A DNA stretch of 64,000 nt from Pseudomonas graminis (GCF_004364335.1 NZ_SOCR01000006.1:219873-283872); one strand, 5' to 3'. Counted from the first letter of the stretch, positions 1-10,512 are shown. Program-made: numbers and translations. The notes: generated by a model from the letters alone, not told the origin.

Positions 1-156
1 GCCGGCCCTTGGGCAAGCCTTGAGTGAAGCAGACAGCATTCTGCGGACGCAGGGCAAGGAAATGTCCCCGCCTGATGCGCCGCACTATCGTGAACACCGT
101 CCTCGAAAAAACTGCCGCGCACGGAACACGCCACGGCCAATCAATCGTGCAGACGC
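1..156. other. Non-coding edge segment, no supported gene
   Basis: I find no convincing coding region here on either strand. In related Pseudomonas the next gene downstream of hflC on the minus strand is hisZ or a small DUF2065 gene, but no recognisable N-terminus of either is present. A possible minus-strand start at 39 gives an unrecognised peptide running off the window edge. The long plus-strand frame from 24 is a shadow of hflC. Confidence 0.4.
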
Positions 157-180
157 AAAAAAGCCGGGAATTTCCCGGCT
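157..180 (-). terminator. Intrinsic terminator of the hfq-hflX-hflK-hflC cluster
   Basis: Read on the minus strand, the stem AGCCGGGA pairs with TCCCGGCT across a 3-base loop and is followed by a run of six T. It lies about 85 bp downstream of the hflC stop codon, in the right place and orientation to end transcription of the whole minus-strand cluster. Confidence 0.85.
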
Positions 181-263
181 GCCGCATCATACACACGTTT
201 TGTCGTGCGATCACCCCGACGGGCAGTTTTGCCGCCCGGCGGAGTGATCAGGTGCTGATGGGA

Positions 264-1133
264 TTACGGCTTGGATTTTTGCAGGTAGCGGAAGAACTCG
301 CTGCCTGGGTCCAGCACCATCACGTCGCTTTTGTTCGCGAAGCTTTCACGGTAAGCGCGCAGGCTACGGTAGAACGCGTAGAACTCCTGATCCTGACCGT
401 AGGCCTTGGAGTAGATCGCGGACGCTTGGGCATCACCGTCACCGCGCGCCTCTTCAGACTCACGATACGCTTCAGCCAACAGAACGCGGCGCTGACGATC
501 GGCGTCGGCACGGATGCCTTCAGCCAGCTCGTTACCCTTGGCGCGATGCTCGCGCGCTTCACGCTCACGCTCGGTACTCATACGTTCAAACACGCTGCGG
601 TTCACTTCCTTCGGCAGGTCGATGGCCTTGACCCGAACATCGACGACTTCAATGCCCAGCTCTTTGCCAGCCATGGTGTTGAGCGACGCAGTGATGTCAG
701 CCATCAACGCATCACGCTCACCCGAAACCACCTCGTGCAGGGTGCGCTTACCGAACTGGTCACGCAGACCGGACTCGAGACGACGAGAGAGACGCTCATC
801 GGCAATCTGCTTCAGGCCGGATGTCGCAGTGTAGAAACGCTCAGCGTCCTTCACGCGCCATTTAGCGTAGGCATCGACCATTACGGCTTTCTTTTCCAGC
901 GTCAGGAAACGCTGAGTCGGCGCATCGAGGGTCATCAAGCGACCATCGAATTTGCGCACCTGATTCACGTAAGGAATCTTCACGTGCAGGCCTGGCGAGA
1001 CATCCGCCTGAACCACGCGACCGAATTGCAGCAGCACCGCCCGCTCGGTCTGAGCGACGATGTAGAAGCTGTTCCATGCGACCACGGCCAACACGACGCA
1101 GACAATCAGGGCAACCAGAGATTTATTGCTCAT
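264..1133 (-). CDS. hflC: HflC, protease modulator, SPFH/band 7 membrane protein
   Basis: HflC forms a large periplasm-facing complex with HflK around the inner-membrane protease FtsH and modulates its degradation of membrane and cytosolic substrates. The 289-residue protein opens with one N-terminal membrane anchor (about residues 6-24) followed directly by the SPFH/band 7 domain; the later part is rich in E, R and A and looks coiled-coil, as in the family. The ATG overlaps the hflK stop by one base (TGATG), so the two are translationally coupled. Length is normal for HflC. Identification is by overall sequence and its position directly after hflK. Confidence 0.96.
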   Translation of the reverse strand: MSNKSLVALIVCVVLAVVAWNSFYIVAQTERAVLLQFGRVVQADVSPGLHVKIPYVNQVRKFDGRLMTLDAPTQRFLTLEKKAVMVDAYAKWRVKDAERFYTATSGLKQIADERLSRRLESGLRDQFGKRTLHEVVSGERDALMADITASLNTMAGKELGIEVVDVRVKAIDLPKEVNRSVFERMSTEREREAREHRAKGNELAEGIRADADRQRRVLLAEAYRESEEARGDGDAQASAIYSKAYGQDQEFYAFYRSLRAYRESFANKSDVMVLDPGSEFFRYLQKSKP

Positions 1134-2314
1134 CAGCGAGTCTCCCTAGTGCGCGTGTCGCGTTGCTGTTGCATGTCCGCTGCCCGTGAGCCCGGATCTG
1201 CCGGTGCAGCAGCAGCGCCGCCGGCGGTAGACGGGTTGGAACCGTTACGGCTGCTATCGATCATTTTGTCCAACGGCAGGTAAAGCAGGTTGTTCTGACC
1301 TTTGTCACCGGTCACGAGTACCTTGCTGGTGTTGCTGAAGACTTCCTGCATGGTGTCCAGGTACAGACGCTCACGCGTGACTTCCGGCGCTTTACGGTAC
1401 TCGGCCACCAGCTTGGTAAAGCGATCCGCCTCACCCTTGGCCCGAGAAACCACTTCATCGCGATAACCGTTGGCGTCTTCGACGATACGCTGAGCCTGAC
1501 CACGCGCTTCCGGGATCACACCGTTGGCGTAGGTTTCAGCCTGGTTACGTGAGCGCTGCTCGTCTTCACGGGCACGGATCACGTCATCGAACGCTTCCTG
1601 GACTTCGCGCGGCGCCGCAGCGCTCTGCACGTTGACCTGAGTCACGGTGATGCCGGTGCGATAGGTATCGAGGAAGCGCTGCAACCGCTCCTTGATTTCG
1701 CTGGCCATCAACTCACGACCTTCAGTCAGTACCTGATCCATGGCGGTCGAACCGACCACATGACGCAGGGCACTTTCGGTCGCATGCTGCAGGCTCACTT
1801 CAGGCTGATCAACGTTCAGCACGAAATCCTGCAGGTTGGTGATCTTGTACTGCACGGTCAGTGGCACTTCGACGATGTTTTCGTCTTCGGTGAGCATCTG
1901 GCCCTGTTTGCTGTACGCACGTTCACGGGTCACGTTTTCGAGGTACTTGCGATCGAACGGCGGGAAATAGATGTTCAGACCCGGCCCAACGGTTTCGTAG
2001 TACTTGCCGAAGCGAAGCACAACGGCCTGCTCCTGCTCGTCAACGACATAAATTGCGTTGTACAGCCAGATGGCGAGCAGCACGACCAGACCGATGCCGA
2101 GCAGGCCGAGGCCACCGCCCTTGCTCGATCCACCGCCGCTGCCGCCGCCATCGCCACTGCGTTTCTTGCCACCACCGAACAACCCATTCAGGCTTTCCTG
2201 CAGCTTACGGAAGGCCTCGTCGAGATCCGGTGGCCCCTTGCGGTCGCCGCCCTTGCGCTTACCACCCCAAGGATCCTGATTATTCGAGTTGCCACCCGGC
2301 TCATTCCAAGCCAT
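1133..2314 (-). CDS. hflK: HflK, FtsH protease modulator subunit
   Basis: HflK is the larger partner of HflC in the FtsH-regulating membrane complex. The 393-residue product has a cytoplasmic Gly/Lys-rich N-terminal tail (about 1-68) with a long glycine-serine stretch, one transmembrane helix (about 70-90), then an SPFH domain and a coiled-coil tail. I chose the ATG at 2314 (protein beginning MAWNEPGG) rather than the in-frame ATG at 2338, because GGAGAG sits 5 bases before it and HflK homologues begin this way. The gene sits between hflX (gap about 96 bp) and hflC (1-bp overlap). Confidence 0.95.
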   Translation of the reverse strand: MAWNEPGGNSNNQDPWGGKRKGGDRKGPPDLDEAFRKLQESLNGLFGGGKKRSGDGGGSGGGSSKGGGLGLLGIGLVVLLAIWLYNAIYVVDEQEQAVVLRFGKYYETVGPGLNIYFPPFDRKYLENVTRERAYSKQGQMLTEDENIVEVPLTVQYKITNLQDFVLNVDQPEVSLQHATESALRHVVGSTAMDQVLTEGRELMASEIKERLQRFLDTYRTGITVTQVNVQSAAAPREVQEAFDDVIRAREDEQRSRNQAETYANGVIPEARGQAQRIVEDANGYRDEVVSRAKGEADRFTKLVAEYRKAPEVTRERLYLDTMQEVFSNTSKVLVTGDKGQNNLLYLPLDKMIDSSRNGSNPSTAGGAAAAPADPGSRAADMQQQRDTRTRETR

Positions 2315-2410
2315 AGCGCTCTCCATCTGATAAAGCAAAGACGCGCCCGCGGCGCGCCGACCAATGCTACAGAATGCCCGTCAAAGCGGTACAACCGCTT
2401 TGTCAGGCTT

Positions 2411-3712
2411 TTATTGCAAAGTGTGTTGCTCGATGAATTCCAGCGGCTGCAGTCCTTCGCGACTCACCAGGCGATTGAATTCAACTCGGGGTAACCGAAC
2501 AGCCAAAAGACTCTGGCCTTCTTCGTCGTGCTCTTCGCTCTGCACCGCACCCAGGTTGAAAAACTGGGCACGCAACCGGGCGAACTCCTGCGTCAGGCGC
2601 AGCGTCCCCACAAAGAGGTCATTGCCCAACACTTCGGCGATGGCTTGCTTGAGCAAATCCAGACCACGCCCGTCACGGGCAGAAACCCAGACCCGCTGCG
2701 GCTTGCCATCGGCATCGCGTTGAATCTGCGGCTCAACCCCTTCGAGCAGATCGAGTTTGTTATAGACCTCAAGCATCGGCAAGTCCTGCGCCCCAATCTC
2801 GCCCAGCACCACCATGACCTGCTCGATCTGTTCCAGACGGTCGGGCTCGTGAGCGTCGATCACATGCAACAGCAGATCGGAGTTGCTTGATTCTTCAAGC
2901 GTAGCCCGAAAGGCCTCGACCAGCTTGTGCGGCAAATGGCGGATGAAACCTACCGTATCGGCCAGCACAATTGGCCCGAGGTCTTTGAGTTCAAGGCGGC
3001 GCAGGGTCGGGTCAAGGGTCGCGAACAGTTGATCGGCCGCGTAGACATCGGAGTCGGTCACCGCATTGAACAGCGTTGACTTGCCGGCGTTGGTGTAGCC
3101 GACGATCGAAACCGTAGGGATGTCGGCGCGGGTGCGGCCACGACGGGCCTGATCACGCTGACTGCGGACTTTTTCAAGCCGGCCCTTGATCTGACGCAGG
3201 CGCACACGCAACAGACGCCGGTCCGTTTCGAGCTGGGTTTCACCCGGACCGCGCAGACCGATACCGCCGCCCTGCCGCTCCAGGTGAGTCCAGCCACGAA
3301 CCAGCCGCGTACTCATGTGCTCAAGCTGGGCCAGTTCGACCTGCAGCTTGCCCTCATGGGTGCGCGCCCGCTGGGCGAAGATGTCGAGAATCAGGCCCGT
3401 ACGGTCAAGCACGCGACACTCGAAAACACGTTCGAGGTTACGTTCCTGACTGGGTGTAAGGACGTGATTGAAGATGACGATATCTGACTTTTCGGTTTTG
3501 ACCAGGTCGCGTAATTCCTCGACCTTGCCGCTGCCTACCAGATACTTGGCCGTAGGCCGATGCCTTGGCACGTTGACGAACGAGACAATATCGGCGCCGG
3601 CCGACAGCGCCAGTTCCCTGAACTCCTGCGGATCTTCGCGCGCCTCAGGGTCCTGACCATCCAAGTGAACGAGGATCGCCCGCTCACCACCACTGTGGCG
3701 CTCAAAGAACAA
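2411..3712 (-). CDS. hflX: HflX, ribosome-associated GTPase
   Basis: HflX is a GTPase that binds the 50S subunit and splits or rescues stalled ribosomes, notably under stress. The 433-residue protein has the N-terminal HflX domain, a helical linker with the glycine-rich RQGGGIGLRGPGETQLE segment (about 147-163), then a G domain with G1 GYTNAGKS (205-212), G3 DTVGF (252-256) and G4 NKLD. The start is a TTG at 3712, supported by AGGAG six bases upstream and by the usual N-terminus FFERHxGGERA. It follows hfq by 12 bp, so both are probably on one transcript. A conserved neighbour in gamma-proteobacteria. Confidence 0.96.
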   Translation of the reverse strand: MFFERHSGGERAILVHLDGQDPEAREDPQEFRELALSAGADIVSFVNVPRHRPTAKYLVGSGKVEELRDLVKTEKSDIVIFNHVLTPSQERNLERVFECRVLDRTGLILDIFAQRARTHEGKLQVELAQLEHMSTRLVRGWTHLERQGGGIGLRGPGETQLETDRRLLRVRLRQIKGRLEKVRSQRDQARRGRTRADIPTVSIVGYTNAGKSTLFNAVTDSDVYAADQLFATLDPTLRRLELKDLGPIVLADTVGFIRHLPHKLVEAFRATLEESSNSDLLLHVIDAHEPDRLEQIEQVMVVLGEIGAQDLPMLEVYNKLDLLEGVEPQIQRDADGKPQRVWVSARDGRGLDLLKQAIAEVLGNDLFVGTLRLTQEFARLRAQFFNLGAVQSEEHDEEGQSLLAVRLPRVEFNRLVSREGLQPLEFIEQHTLQ

Positions 3713-3724
3713 AGCAGACTCCTA

Positions 3725-3985
3725 TCAGGCGTTACCTGGCTCGGCGTCAGCCTGCTCGGATTCGGTAGCGCTGGGCAGACGAATCGGGCGGACGGGAACG
3801 ACAGTCGAGATGGCGTGTTTGTAGACCATTTGGCTGACAGTGTTCTTCAGCAAAATAACGAACTGGTCAAAAGATTCGATAGTGCCTTGCAGCTTGATAC
3901 CGTTTACCAGGTAGATCGAAACCCCAACCTTTTCTTTACGCAAAGTGTTCAGGTAAGGGTCTTGTAGCGAATGCCCTTTTGACAT
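3725..3985 (-). CDS. hfq: Hfq, RNA chaperone
   Basis: Hfq is the hexameric Sm-like RNA chaperone that pairs small RNAs with mRNAs and, in Pseudomonas, works with Crc in carbon catabolite repression. The 86-residue protein carries the complete Sm core, including the VFLKNT-type strand (here [17 protein letters not shown]), and a short tail typical of Pseudomonas. The open frame extends upstream, but the ATG at 3985 follows AAAGGAG and gives the conserved [13 protein letters not shown] start. The gene ends with tandem stops TGA TAG, and the hflX Shine-Dalgarno begins immediately after. About 104 bp separate it from miaA and could hold its own promoter. Confidence 0.98.
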   Translation of the reverse strand: MSKGHSLQDPYLNTLRKEKVGVSIYLVNGIKLQGTIESFDQFVILLKNTVSQMVYKHAISTVVPVRPIRLPSATESEQADAEPGNA

Positions 3986-4089
3986 GTGCCGCACTCCTTT
4001 AAGGATCAATAGAATAAATTCGAAAACATTGGCTTGGGCCGCTACCTCCCGAAGGCTATCCCCCAAGGATAGACGGCTATTGCAAGGAC

Positions 4090-5061
4090 TCAGCTCAATA
4101 TGGAGACCGACCCCAGGTATTTCAAGGCGCGTGGCAGATTGTCGCAAGCCAGGCTGTCCAACCAGTGCAAATCCTGCCAGCTGCGTAACCAGGTGAACTG
4201 CCTCTTGGCCAACTGGCGCGTGGCAATGATGCCGCGCTCCTGCATCTCGTCCCGATTCAGCTTGCCGTCCAGATGATCCCAGACCTGGCGATACCCTACA
4301 GCTCTTATAGACGGTAAATCCGAGTGCAGATCACCCCTCGAACGTAGCGCTACGACTTCTTCAACGAATCCTTCCTCAAGCATTTGCCTGAAACGCACAG
4401 CAATTCGGTCGTGGAGCACCTTGCGATCCGTCGGTGCGATCGCGAGATTTGCGACAGTATAGGGCAATTGATGACGCCCCGAAGCGCTCGCTTGAGCACT
4501 TTGCGCACTTTGTTGTTCACGGTGCGCGGTCATGCTCATGCCGCTGACCCGAAAGACTTCCAGCGCGCGAACCAGCCGCTGGGGATCGTTGGGGTGAATT
4601 CTCGCTGCCGACACCGGATCGATGGTCGCCAGCTCATCATGCAACGCCTGCCAGCCTTGACTGGCCGCTTGCGCCTCAATTTGCGCACGAACCTCGGCAT
4701 CCGCCGCAGGCATATCGGCCAGGCCTTCCAGTAGAGCCTTGAAATACAACATCGTGCCGCCCACCAGCAGGGGAATTTTTCCCCGGGCGGTAATTTCCGC
4801 CATGGCCTGCAAGGCATCGGTTCGAAAATCCGCTGCAGAGTAGCTCTGGCCAGGGTCGAGGATATCGATGAGCCGGTGGGGATACGCGTCCAGCAGCGCC
4901 TTTGATGGCTTGGCAGTGCCGATGTCCATGCCGCGATACACCAGCGCGGAATCCACGCTGATCAGCTCACATGGCAGCACTTTGGTCAGTTCGATGGCCA
5001 GATCGGTTTTCCCGGCGGCGGTCGGCCCCATCAGAAAGATGGCCGGGGGAAGAGCACTCAT
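4090..5061 (-). CDS. miaA: MiaA, tRNA dimethylallyltransferase
   Basis: MiaA transfers a dimethylallyl group to adenosine 37 of tRNAs reading UNN codons, the first step to ms2i6A. The 323-residue protein starts with a P-loop, GPTAAGKTD (about 12-20), followed by the conserved [18 protein letters not shown] segment that contacts substrate, and has the family's usual length. The ATG overlaps the mutL stop by one base (TGATG), which couples the two. The order mutL-miaA-hfq-hflX is classical in gamma-proteobacteria. Confidence 0.97.
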   Translation of the reverse strand: MSALPPAIFLMGPTAAGKTDLAIELTKVLPCELISVDSALVYRGMDIGTAKPSKALLDAYPHRLIDILDPGQSYSAADFRTDALQAMAEITARGKIPLLVGGTMLYFKALLEGLADMPAADAEVRAQIEAQAASQGWQALHDELATIDPVSAARIHPNDPQRLVRALEVFRVSGMSMTAHREQQSAQSAQASASGRHQLPYTVANLAIAPTDRKVLHDRIAVRFRQMLEEGFVEEVVALRSRGDLHSDLPSIRAVGYRQVWDHLDGKLNRDEMQERGIIATRQLAKRQFTWLRSWQDLHWLDSLACDNLPRALKYLGSVSILS

Positions 5062-7046
5062 CAGCGACCGCGCAGGAATAGTTTGTCCAGATCATCCAGG
5101 CCCAACTGGGTCCAGGTGGGCCGTCCGTGGTTGCATTGACCGCTGCGCTCGGTGTTTTCCATGTCACGCAGCAGACCGTTCATTTCCGGAATGGCCAGCC
5201 GGCGATTGGCGCGAATCGCGCCGTGGCACGCCATGGTGCCGAGCAGTTCGTTCATGCGCGCCTGAACACGATCGCTGGTGCCGTACTCCATCAGATCCCC
5301 TAGCACGTCGTGCACCAGTCGATTCGCCTCAGCCTGTTTGAGCAGTGCAGGGATTTGCCGAATCGCGAGGGTCTCGGGGCCGAGGCGTTGTAATTCGAAG
5401 CCCAGTTGCTGGAAGGTCGTCATGTGCTCTTCGGCGCAGTCGGCCTCACGCTGGCTGACCGCAATGGACTCCGGCACCAGCAGCGGCTGACCGCTCAGGC
5501 CTTCGCTGGCCATGGCGATCTTCAGGCGCTCGTACATGATCCGCTCATGGGCCGCGTGCATGTCCACCAGAACCAGGCCGTGGGCATTTTCCGCGAGGAT
5601 ATAAATGCCCTTGAGCTGAGCAAGGGCATAACCCAGCGGCGGCACGTCGCCTTGGGATTCAGGCAACGAAACCATGCCTGCGCCCGCCGAAGACTGCGCG
5701 CCGGGCAACGGGGCAAAGAATTCGCTGTAAGCGGCACGCGCCTCTTCAGCCGGAAGCACCGACGACGGCCGCGGCGTGTATTGATATTGGTAACCCGCGC
5801 CGCTGCCAGAGCCGGGCGCGGATCCGGCCGGCGGATTCCAGGCCTGACCTTGTGGCGTCTCAAGCACGTTATTGGCCAGGCGCATTTCACCCTGGGGCCC
5901 GAACTCGCCGGCATCCGGCCCAGTGGGTCGCACCAGCGCGGTGACCGAGGTGGTGCCAGCCAGTTGATCTTCAGGCCGCACGTCACCGAGCGCCCGATGC
6001 AGCGTGCCGTAGAGGAAATCGTGAACCATGCGCCCGTCGCGGAACCGCACTTCGTGCTTGGTCGGATGGACGTTGACGTCGACGACCGCCGGATCCACTT
6101 CGAAAAACAGCACGAAGGTCGGATGCCGGCCGTTGAACAGCACGTCGCGATAAGCCTGACGCACCGCGTGGGCAACCAGTTTGTCGCGCACTGCACGGCC
6201 ATTGACGAAAAAGTATTGCAGATCGGCCTGGCTGCGCGAGAACGTCGGCAGCCCCACCCAACCCCACAATCTCAGACCGTTGCGCTCGACCTCGATCGGC
6301 AGCGCCTGCTCCAGAAACCCGGGGCCGCAAATTGCAGACACCCGTCGCGCTCGCGATACGTCATCCCGCGCTTCGTGCAGGCTCAGGACCGTCTTGCCGT
6401 TGTGGCGCAAATGAAAGGCCACGTCAAACCGCGCCAGCGCCATGCGCTTGATCACTTCCTGGAGATGATCGAACTCGGTCTTCTCAGCCTTGAGAAACTT
6501 GCGCCGCGCAGGCGTGTTGAAGAACAGGTCGCGCACTTCCACGGAGGTGCCGACAGGGTGCGCAGCGGGCTGGACGCGCGAAGCCATGTCGCGGCCTTCG
6601 GTCTCGACCTGCCAGGCCTGATCGGCATCGCGGGTGCGCGACGTAAGGGTCAGACGGGCCACGGAACTGATCGACGCCAACGCCTCGCCCCGGAAACCAA
6701 GGCTCATGACTCGCTCAAGGTCCTCCAGGTCGCGGATCTTGCTGGTGGCATGTCGGGCCAGCGCCAGGGGCAGGTCATCCGAGGAGATGCCGCCGCCGTC
6801 GTCGCGAACCCGGAGCAGCTTGATGCCGGCCTGCTCAACGTCAACATCGATGCGCCGTGCGCCGGAATCGAGGCTGTTTTCGAGCAGTTCCTTGATCACC
6901 GAAGCCGGTCGTTCGACGACCTCGCCCGCAGCAATCTGGTTGGCAAGCCGTGGGCTGAGCAGCTGGATACGCGCGGCTTCTGCCGTAGGTAGATCGGGAG
7001 TTACGCTGACATCCAATTCCTGATCACCGAGCAACAGGTCAGTCAC
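5061..7046 (-). CDS. mutL: MutL, DNA mismatch repair endonuclease
   Basis: MutL links MutS mismatch recognition to strand incision. The 661-residue protein has an N-terminal GHKL ATPase ([21 protein letters not shown], then LGFRGEAL), a Pro/Gly-rich linker (about 390-470) and a C-terminal dimerisation domain. The C-terminal part shows [12 protein letters not shown] beginning at D495, a version of the metal-binding endonuclease motif DQHA-x2-E-x4-E, as expected in bacteria lacking MutH. The start is GTG at 7046, overlapping the amiB stop (GTGA). Compared with many homologues there are about 20 extra residues before the conserved [13 protein letters not shown], so a later start is possible but I see no better ribosome binding site. 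Confidence 0.97.
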   Translation of the reverse strand: MTDLLLGDQELDVSVTPDLPTAEAARIQLLSPRLANQIAAGEVVERPASVIKELLENSLDSGARRIDVDVEQAGIKLLRVRDDGGGISSDDLPLALARHATSKIRDLEDLERVMSLGFRGEALASISSVARLTLTSRTRDADQAWQVETEGRDMASRVQPAAHPVGTSVEVRDLFFNTPARRKFLKAEKTEFDHLQEVIKRMALARFDVAFHLRHNGKTVLSLHEARDDVSRARRVSAICGPGFLEQALPIEVERNGLRLWGWVGLPTFSRSQADLQYFFVNGRAVRDKLVAHAVRQAYRDVLFNGRHPTFVLFFEVDPAVVDVNVHPTKHEVRFRDGRMVHDFLYGTLHRALGDVRPEDQLAGTTSVTALVRPTGPDAGEFGPQGEMRLANNVLETPQGQAWNPPAGSAPGSGSGAGYQYQYTPRPSSVLPAEEARAAYSEFFAPLPGAQSSAGAGMVSLPESQGDVPPLGYALAQLKGIYILAENAHGLVLVDMHAAHERIMYERLKIAMASEGLSGQPLLVPESIAVSQREADCAEEHMTTFQQLGFELQRLGPETLAIRQIPALLKQAEANRLVHDVLGDLMEYGTSDRVQARMNELLGTMACHGAIRANRRLAIPEMNGLLRDMENTERSGQCNHGRPTWTQLGLDDLDKLFLRGR

Positions 7047-8470
7047 GGCTCACCTGCCAGTTCTGCGCTGGGGATTCTAAGTTGCTGACCGGCTTTTAAT
7101 TCGTCAGAACTCAGATGATTGGCGGTGCGAAGCATTGGCGTGGTCATGTCGTAGCGCGCCGCGATCATGCTCAGCGATTCGCCTGGGCGCACTGTGTGCT
7201 CACGCGCGCCCATGGCCAGCTTGCCGCTATCACGCAGCCAGGCGATATAGGTGCCTTGGGGTGGATTCTGCTGGAAGAACTGTTTCACACCCGCCGTGAT
7301 GGAGCGCGCCAACGCCTGCTGATGGCTTGCGCCTTGCAGTTTGTTCGCTTCGGCCGAGTTGGAGATGAAGCCGGTCTCGACCAGAATCGACGGAATGTCC
7401 GGTGACTTCAGCACCATGAAACCGGCCTGCTCGACGCGGGACTTGTGCAGCGAGGTCACGCGGCCGATGTTGGTCAAAACCTTCTGGCCGACGTTCAGGC
7501 TTGAAGTCAGCGATGCGGTCATCGACAAATCGAGCAGTACGCCAGCAAGCATGCGGTCTTTGTCATCGAGGCTCACGGCCCCGGCGCCACCGATCAAGTC
7601 GGAACGGTTTTCACTGTCCGCCAGCCAGCGTGCTGTCTCGGAGGTCGCACCGCGTTCGGACAAAGCAAATACCGAAGCGCCGAAGGCCGCCGAGGAAGGC
7701 GCCGCGTCGGCGTGAATGGACACGAACAGGTCAGCACCTTTGGCGCGAGCGATTTCCGTGCGCTTACGCAGCGGGATGAAGTAGTCGCCGGTGCGGGTCA
7801 GTTCGGCGCGGTAGCCCTTTTCGCCGTTGATCTGGCGCTGCAGCTCTTTGGCAATTGCGAGCACGACGTTCTTTTCTTTCTCACCTCGGCCGCCCGATGC
7901 GCCCGGGTCTTCACCGCCGTGGCCGGCATCGATGACCACGACGATGTCGCGCTTGCCATTCGGTACAGGGGTGAGTTTGATTTCAGGCTTGGATGGACTG
8001 ACCGGCACCGCAGGCGTCGCCGGGGCAGCGGTGGCCGGAGTATCGGCAACCGACGGCGGTGGATTGGCATCGGCGGCGTTGTCGTACAGATCGACCACCA
8101 GACGGTTGCCGTATTGCTGGTTCGGCGCGAGGGTGAAGCTCTTTGGCGTCACCGCCTTTTTCAGGTCAATCACCACACGCAGGTCGTCAGGCGTGCGTTG
8201 CGCCGAGCGCATGCTGGTGATCGGCGTGTTGGCCGTCGGCACGTTCAACGGACCACCCAAGGTGGCGCCGTTGATGTCGATGACCAGACGATCAGGGGAC
8301 TGTAGCGTGAAGACACTGTGCTGAACCGGACCAGACAGGTCGAAGACCAGCCGAGTGTTATCCGGAGCACGCCATAAGCGGACACTTCGTACCTGTGAAG
8401 CGGCCAACGCGTCGACAGCCAGTGTCGCCAGCAGCAGTCCAATCACAGTAACCAGCGCGCGCATGCGCAT
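7043..8470 (-). CDS. amiB: N-acetylmuramoyl-L-alanine amidase with AMIN and LysM domains (AmiB type)
   Basis: This periplasmic zinc amidase cuts septal peptidoglycan between MurNAc and L-alanine during cell separation. From the chosen start the protein (about 475 residues) has a signal peptide ([20 protein letters not shown]), an AMIN domain, a Pro/Ala linker, an Amidase_3 domain beginning [17 protein letters not shown] with zinc ligands His and Glu, and a C-terminal LysM repeat ([14 protein letters not shown]). The open frame extends further upstream into tsaE; I take the ATG at 8470 (8482 and 8464 are alternatives), because it gives a clean signal peptide just after the tsaE stop. It overlaps mutL by four bases. 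Confidence 0.93.
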   Translation of the reverse strand: MRMRALVTVIGLLLATLAVDALAASQVRSVRLWRAPDNTRLVFDLSGPVQHSVFTLQSPDRLVIDINGATLGGPLNVPTANTPITSMRSAQRTPDDLRVVIDLKKAVTPKSFTLAPNQQYGNRLVVDLYDNAADANPPPSVADTPATAAPATPAVPVSPSKPEIKLTPVPNGKRDIVVVIDAGHGGEDPGASGGRGEKEKNVVLAIAKELQRQINGEKGYRAELTRTGDYFIPLRKRTEIARAKGADLFVSIHADAAPSSAAFGASVFALSERGATSETARWLADSENRSDLIGGAGAVSLDDKDRMLAGVLLDLSMTASLTSSLNVGQKVLTNIGRVTSLHKSRVEQAGFMVLKSPDIPSILVETGFISNSAEANKLQGASHQQALARSITAGVKQFFQQNPPQGTYIAWLRDSGKLAMGAREHTVRPGESLSMIAARYDMTTPMLRTANHLSSDELKAGQQLRIPSAELAGEP

Positions 8471-8495
8471 ACCAAACCCCATATCTATTGAATGT

Positions 8496-8966
8496 CTATT
8501 TGAACGACGGCGCCAAGGCGGCGCACCACATCTCGCCACGGGAGCTTTTGGGGCTCAGCGTCAACGCCCGACCTTCGTCGAGCGGCCTTATGGTAATGAT
8601 CAGGTCAGGCTTTGGCAAAAAGCCTGCACCCAGATTGGGCCATTCGATGAGACAAAGGGCATCACCTTCGAAATAGTCCCGGATGCCGAGGAATTCTAGC
8701 TCTTCTGGATCAACAAGTCGGTAGAGATCAAAGTGATACGCGCGGTTTCTCCCAATTTCGTAAGGTTCTACCAGCGTAAACGTCGGACTTTTTACCGCGC
8801 CGGTATGGCCAAGGCCGCGAATGATCCCTCGGGACAGCGTGGTCTTGCCCGCTCCCAGGTCGCCCTCCAGAAAAATAATCCCATTGCTTTCAGTCACTTG
8901 GGCAATGCGTGCGCCGAAATTGGTCATGGCCTCTTCACCGATGAGGTCCAGGGTTAGCTCAGACAC
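8496..8966 (-). CDS. tsaE: TsaE, tRNA threonylcarbamoyladenosine biosynthesis ATPase
   Basis: TsaE is the ATPase that, with TsaB and TsaD, transfers the threonylcarbamoyl group onto A37 of ANN-decoding tRNAs. The 156-residue protein carries the Walker A motif GDLGAGKTTLSRG (about 35-47) and the family segment SPTFTLVEPY followed by HFDLYRL. The start is GTG at 8966 with GGAGGAG upstream. It overlaps the 3' end of nnr by 13 bp, and the amidase starts within about 25 bp of its stop, so all are probably cotranscribed. Confidence 0.95.
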   Translation of the reverse strand: MSELTLDLIGEEAMTNFGARIAQVTESNGIIFLEGDLGAGKTTLSRGIIRGLGHTGAVKSPTFTLVEPYEIGRNRAYHFDLYRLVDPEELEFLGIRDYFEGDALCLIEWPNLGAGFLPKPDLIITIRPLDEGRALTLSPKSSRGEMWCAALAPSFK

Positions 8967-10450
8967 GGTTGGTGCTCCTCCAGAAGCTGGCGAATAACAG
9001 GAATCAGATCAGCGGCAGCCAGCCCTCGCCCACTGGCGCCGCATTGCTCACCTGCGAGAGCGTGCAGCCAGACGCCAAGACAAGCGGCGTCATAGGCGCT
9101 CATCTTTTGCGCCATCAACGCGCCAATGACACCGGACAACACATCGCCCAGTCCACCGGTCGCCATCGCCGGGTGACCATGGTCGGCCAGTGCGAGGTCA
9201 CCCGCCGGGTTGGCAATCAGGCTGCCGCTGCCTTTCAAAACACACACGGCATTGAATTTTTTAGCCAGCGCCCGCGCCGCAGCCGGACGATCGGCCTGAA
9301 TCTGTTTGGTGTCGGTGCCCAGCAGGCGCGCGGCTTCGCCAGGATGCGGGGTGATCACGCAGCCCTCGGGCAGTTGCACCGCGCCGGTCGCCAGTTCATT
9401 CAGTGCGTCGGCATCCCAGACCTGCGGCAACGGCGCATTGGCAGCGGCGGACAACAGGCTTTTCCCCCAGCTGTGCTGGCCAAGGCCCGGACCAACCACC
9501 AGCACCGACGCGGGCTCGATCAAGGCGCGAAGCTGGTTGGCCGAGCTGATGCCGGCGCTCATGACTTCAGGGAATCGCGTGAGCGCAGCGCTGACATGCT
9601 CCGGCCGCGTGGCCAGCGTGACCATGCCGGCGCCGGTGCGCAGCGTGCTTTCGGTGGCGAGCAATGCTGCGCCGCCGAAACCCCGGTCGCCGCCGACCAC
9701 CAGGACACGGCCGAACATGCCTTTGTGCGCAATGCGTGATCGAGGGGCCAGGGTTGGCAGATTGAAGGTGTCCAGCCGCCTGACGCTGATGGGGGTTTGC
9801 CGGATGATCTCTGCGTCCGCCTGCAAGTCATCGAACACCAGTTCGCCCACCAGCTCCGGCGCATCGCCGGTGAACAGCCCAATCTTGAGGCCGATGAAGG
9901 TGACGGTCAGATCCGCCCGGACTGCACAGCCGAGGGTTCGCCCCGTGTCCGCACACAGTCCCGAAGGGAGATCGACGGCCACGATGGGCAGGGAACTGTC
10001 GTTAATGACTTGAATGGCCGCAGCATAAGGCGCGCGCACCTCGCCCGTCAGTCCGGTGCCCAGCAGCGCGTCGACAACGATGCCGGCCAGCGCCTGGTGC
10101 TGCCACGGCTGAATATCGACATGGGCGGCGACCGCTTCTTCATAGCCAGATCGGGCGTCGCCGGTCAGTGCGGCGCTATCACCCACGGCCAGTACGCTGA
10201 CTTGCCAGCCGACACGCCGGGCCAGCGCAGCGATGAGATAGCCGTCGCCTGCGTTGTTGCCGCGGCCAGCCATCACCGTCAGTTGCCTGCCTTCGGGCCA
10301 GCGGCGGCGTATTGCCCGCCATGCGGCATGGGCGGCGCGCTGCATCAGTTCGAAGCCGGGCGTGCCGGCAGCAATCAGGCGCGCGTCGAGGTCGCGGACC
10401 TGAGCGGCGCTGTACAGTGCGTCGGGAAATGGGGGTTTGCTGTGCAACAT
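8954..10450 (-). CDS. nnr: Bifunctional NAD(P)H-hydrate repair enzyme (NnrE epimerase + NnrD dehydratase)
   Basis: This fused enzyme repairs damaged NADH and NADPH: the N-terminal YjeF_N epimerase domain (about 1-220) interconverts R- and S-hydrates (segment MAGRGNNAGDGYLIA), and the C-terminal ADP-dependent dehydratase domain (about 230-498) restores NAD(P)H (HKGMFGRVLVVGG, VLKGSGSLIA, ATGGLGDVLSG). The open frame runs further upstream, but the ATG at 10450 (MLHSKPPFPDALYSAAQVR) matches homologues. It is divergent from queG, 62 bp away, with a perfect TATAAT -10 on the minus strand in the gap. Confidence 0.95.
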   Translation of the reverse strand: MLHSKPPFPDALYSAAQVRDLDARLIAAGTPGFELMQRAAHAAWRAIRRRWPEGRQLTVMAGRGNNAGDGYLIAALARRVGWQVSVLAVGDSAALTGDARSGYEEAVAAHVDIQPWQHQALAGIVVDALLGTGLTGEVRAPYAAAIQVINDSSLPIVAVDLPSGLCADTGRTLGCAVRADLTVTFIGLKIGLFTGDAPELVGELVFDDLQADAEIIRQTPISVRRLDTFNLPTLAPRSRIAHKGMFGRVLVVGGDRGFGGAALLATESTLRTGAGMVTLATRPEHVSAALTRFPEVMSAGISSANQLRALIEPASVLVVGPGLGQHSWGKSLLSAAANAPLPQVWDADALNELATGAVQLPEGCVITPHPGEAARLLGTDTKQIQADRPAAARALAKKFNAVCVLKGSGSLIANPAGDLALADHGHPAMATGGLGDVLSGVIGALMAQKMSAYDAACLGVWLHALAGEQCGASGRGLAAADLIPVIRQLLEEHQPCLS

Positions 10451-10478
10451 GCGTCTTTGGACTCCGATGTCTGGCAGA

Positions 10479-10484
10479 ATTATA
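10479..10484 (-). promoter_or_regulatory. Perfect -10 hexamer upstream of nnr
   Basis: The minus strand reads TATAAT here, 29 bp upstream of the nnr start, in the short divergent gap with queG. I could not find a good -35 at the expected distance, so this is a -10 element only. Confidence 0.4.
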
Positions 10485-10512
10485 CGCACCTGCGCCCCGG
10501 TGTCCTCCTTGC

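Noticed and set aside
1..60. hisZ N-terminus on the minus strand
   Set aside because: The expected start sequence of HisZ is not encoded here; the only ATG gives an unrelated short peptide.
24..1283. Long plus-strand frame opposite hflC and hflK
   Set aside because: It is the antisense shadow of two well-identified genes, with no Shine-Dalgarno and no recognisable family.
5406..6992. 528-codon plus-strand frame opposite mutL
   Set aside because: The high GC content leaves antisense frames open; MutL motifs on the minus strand settle the coding strand.
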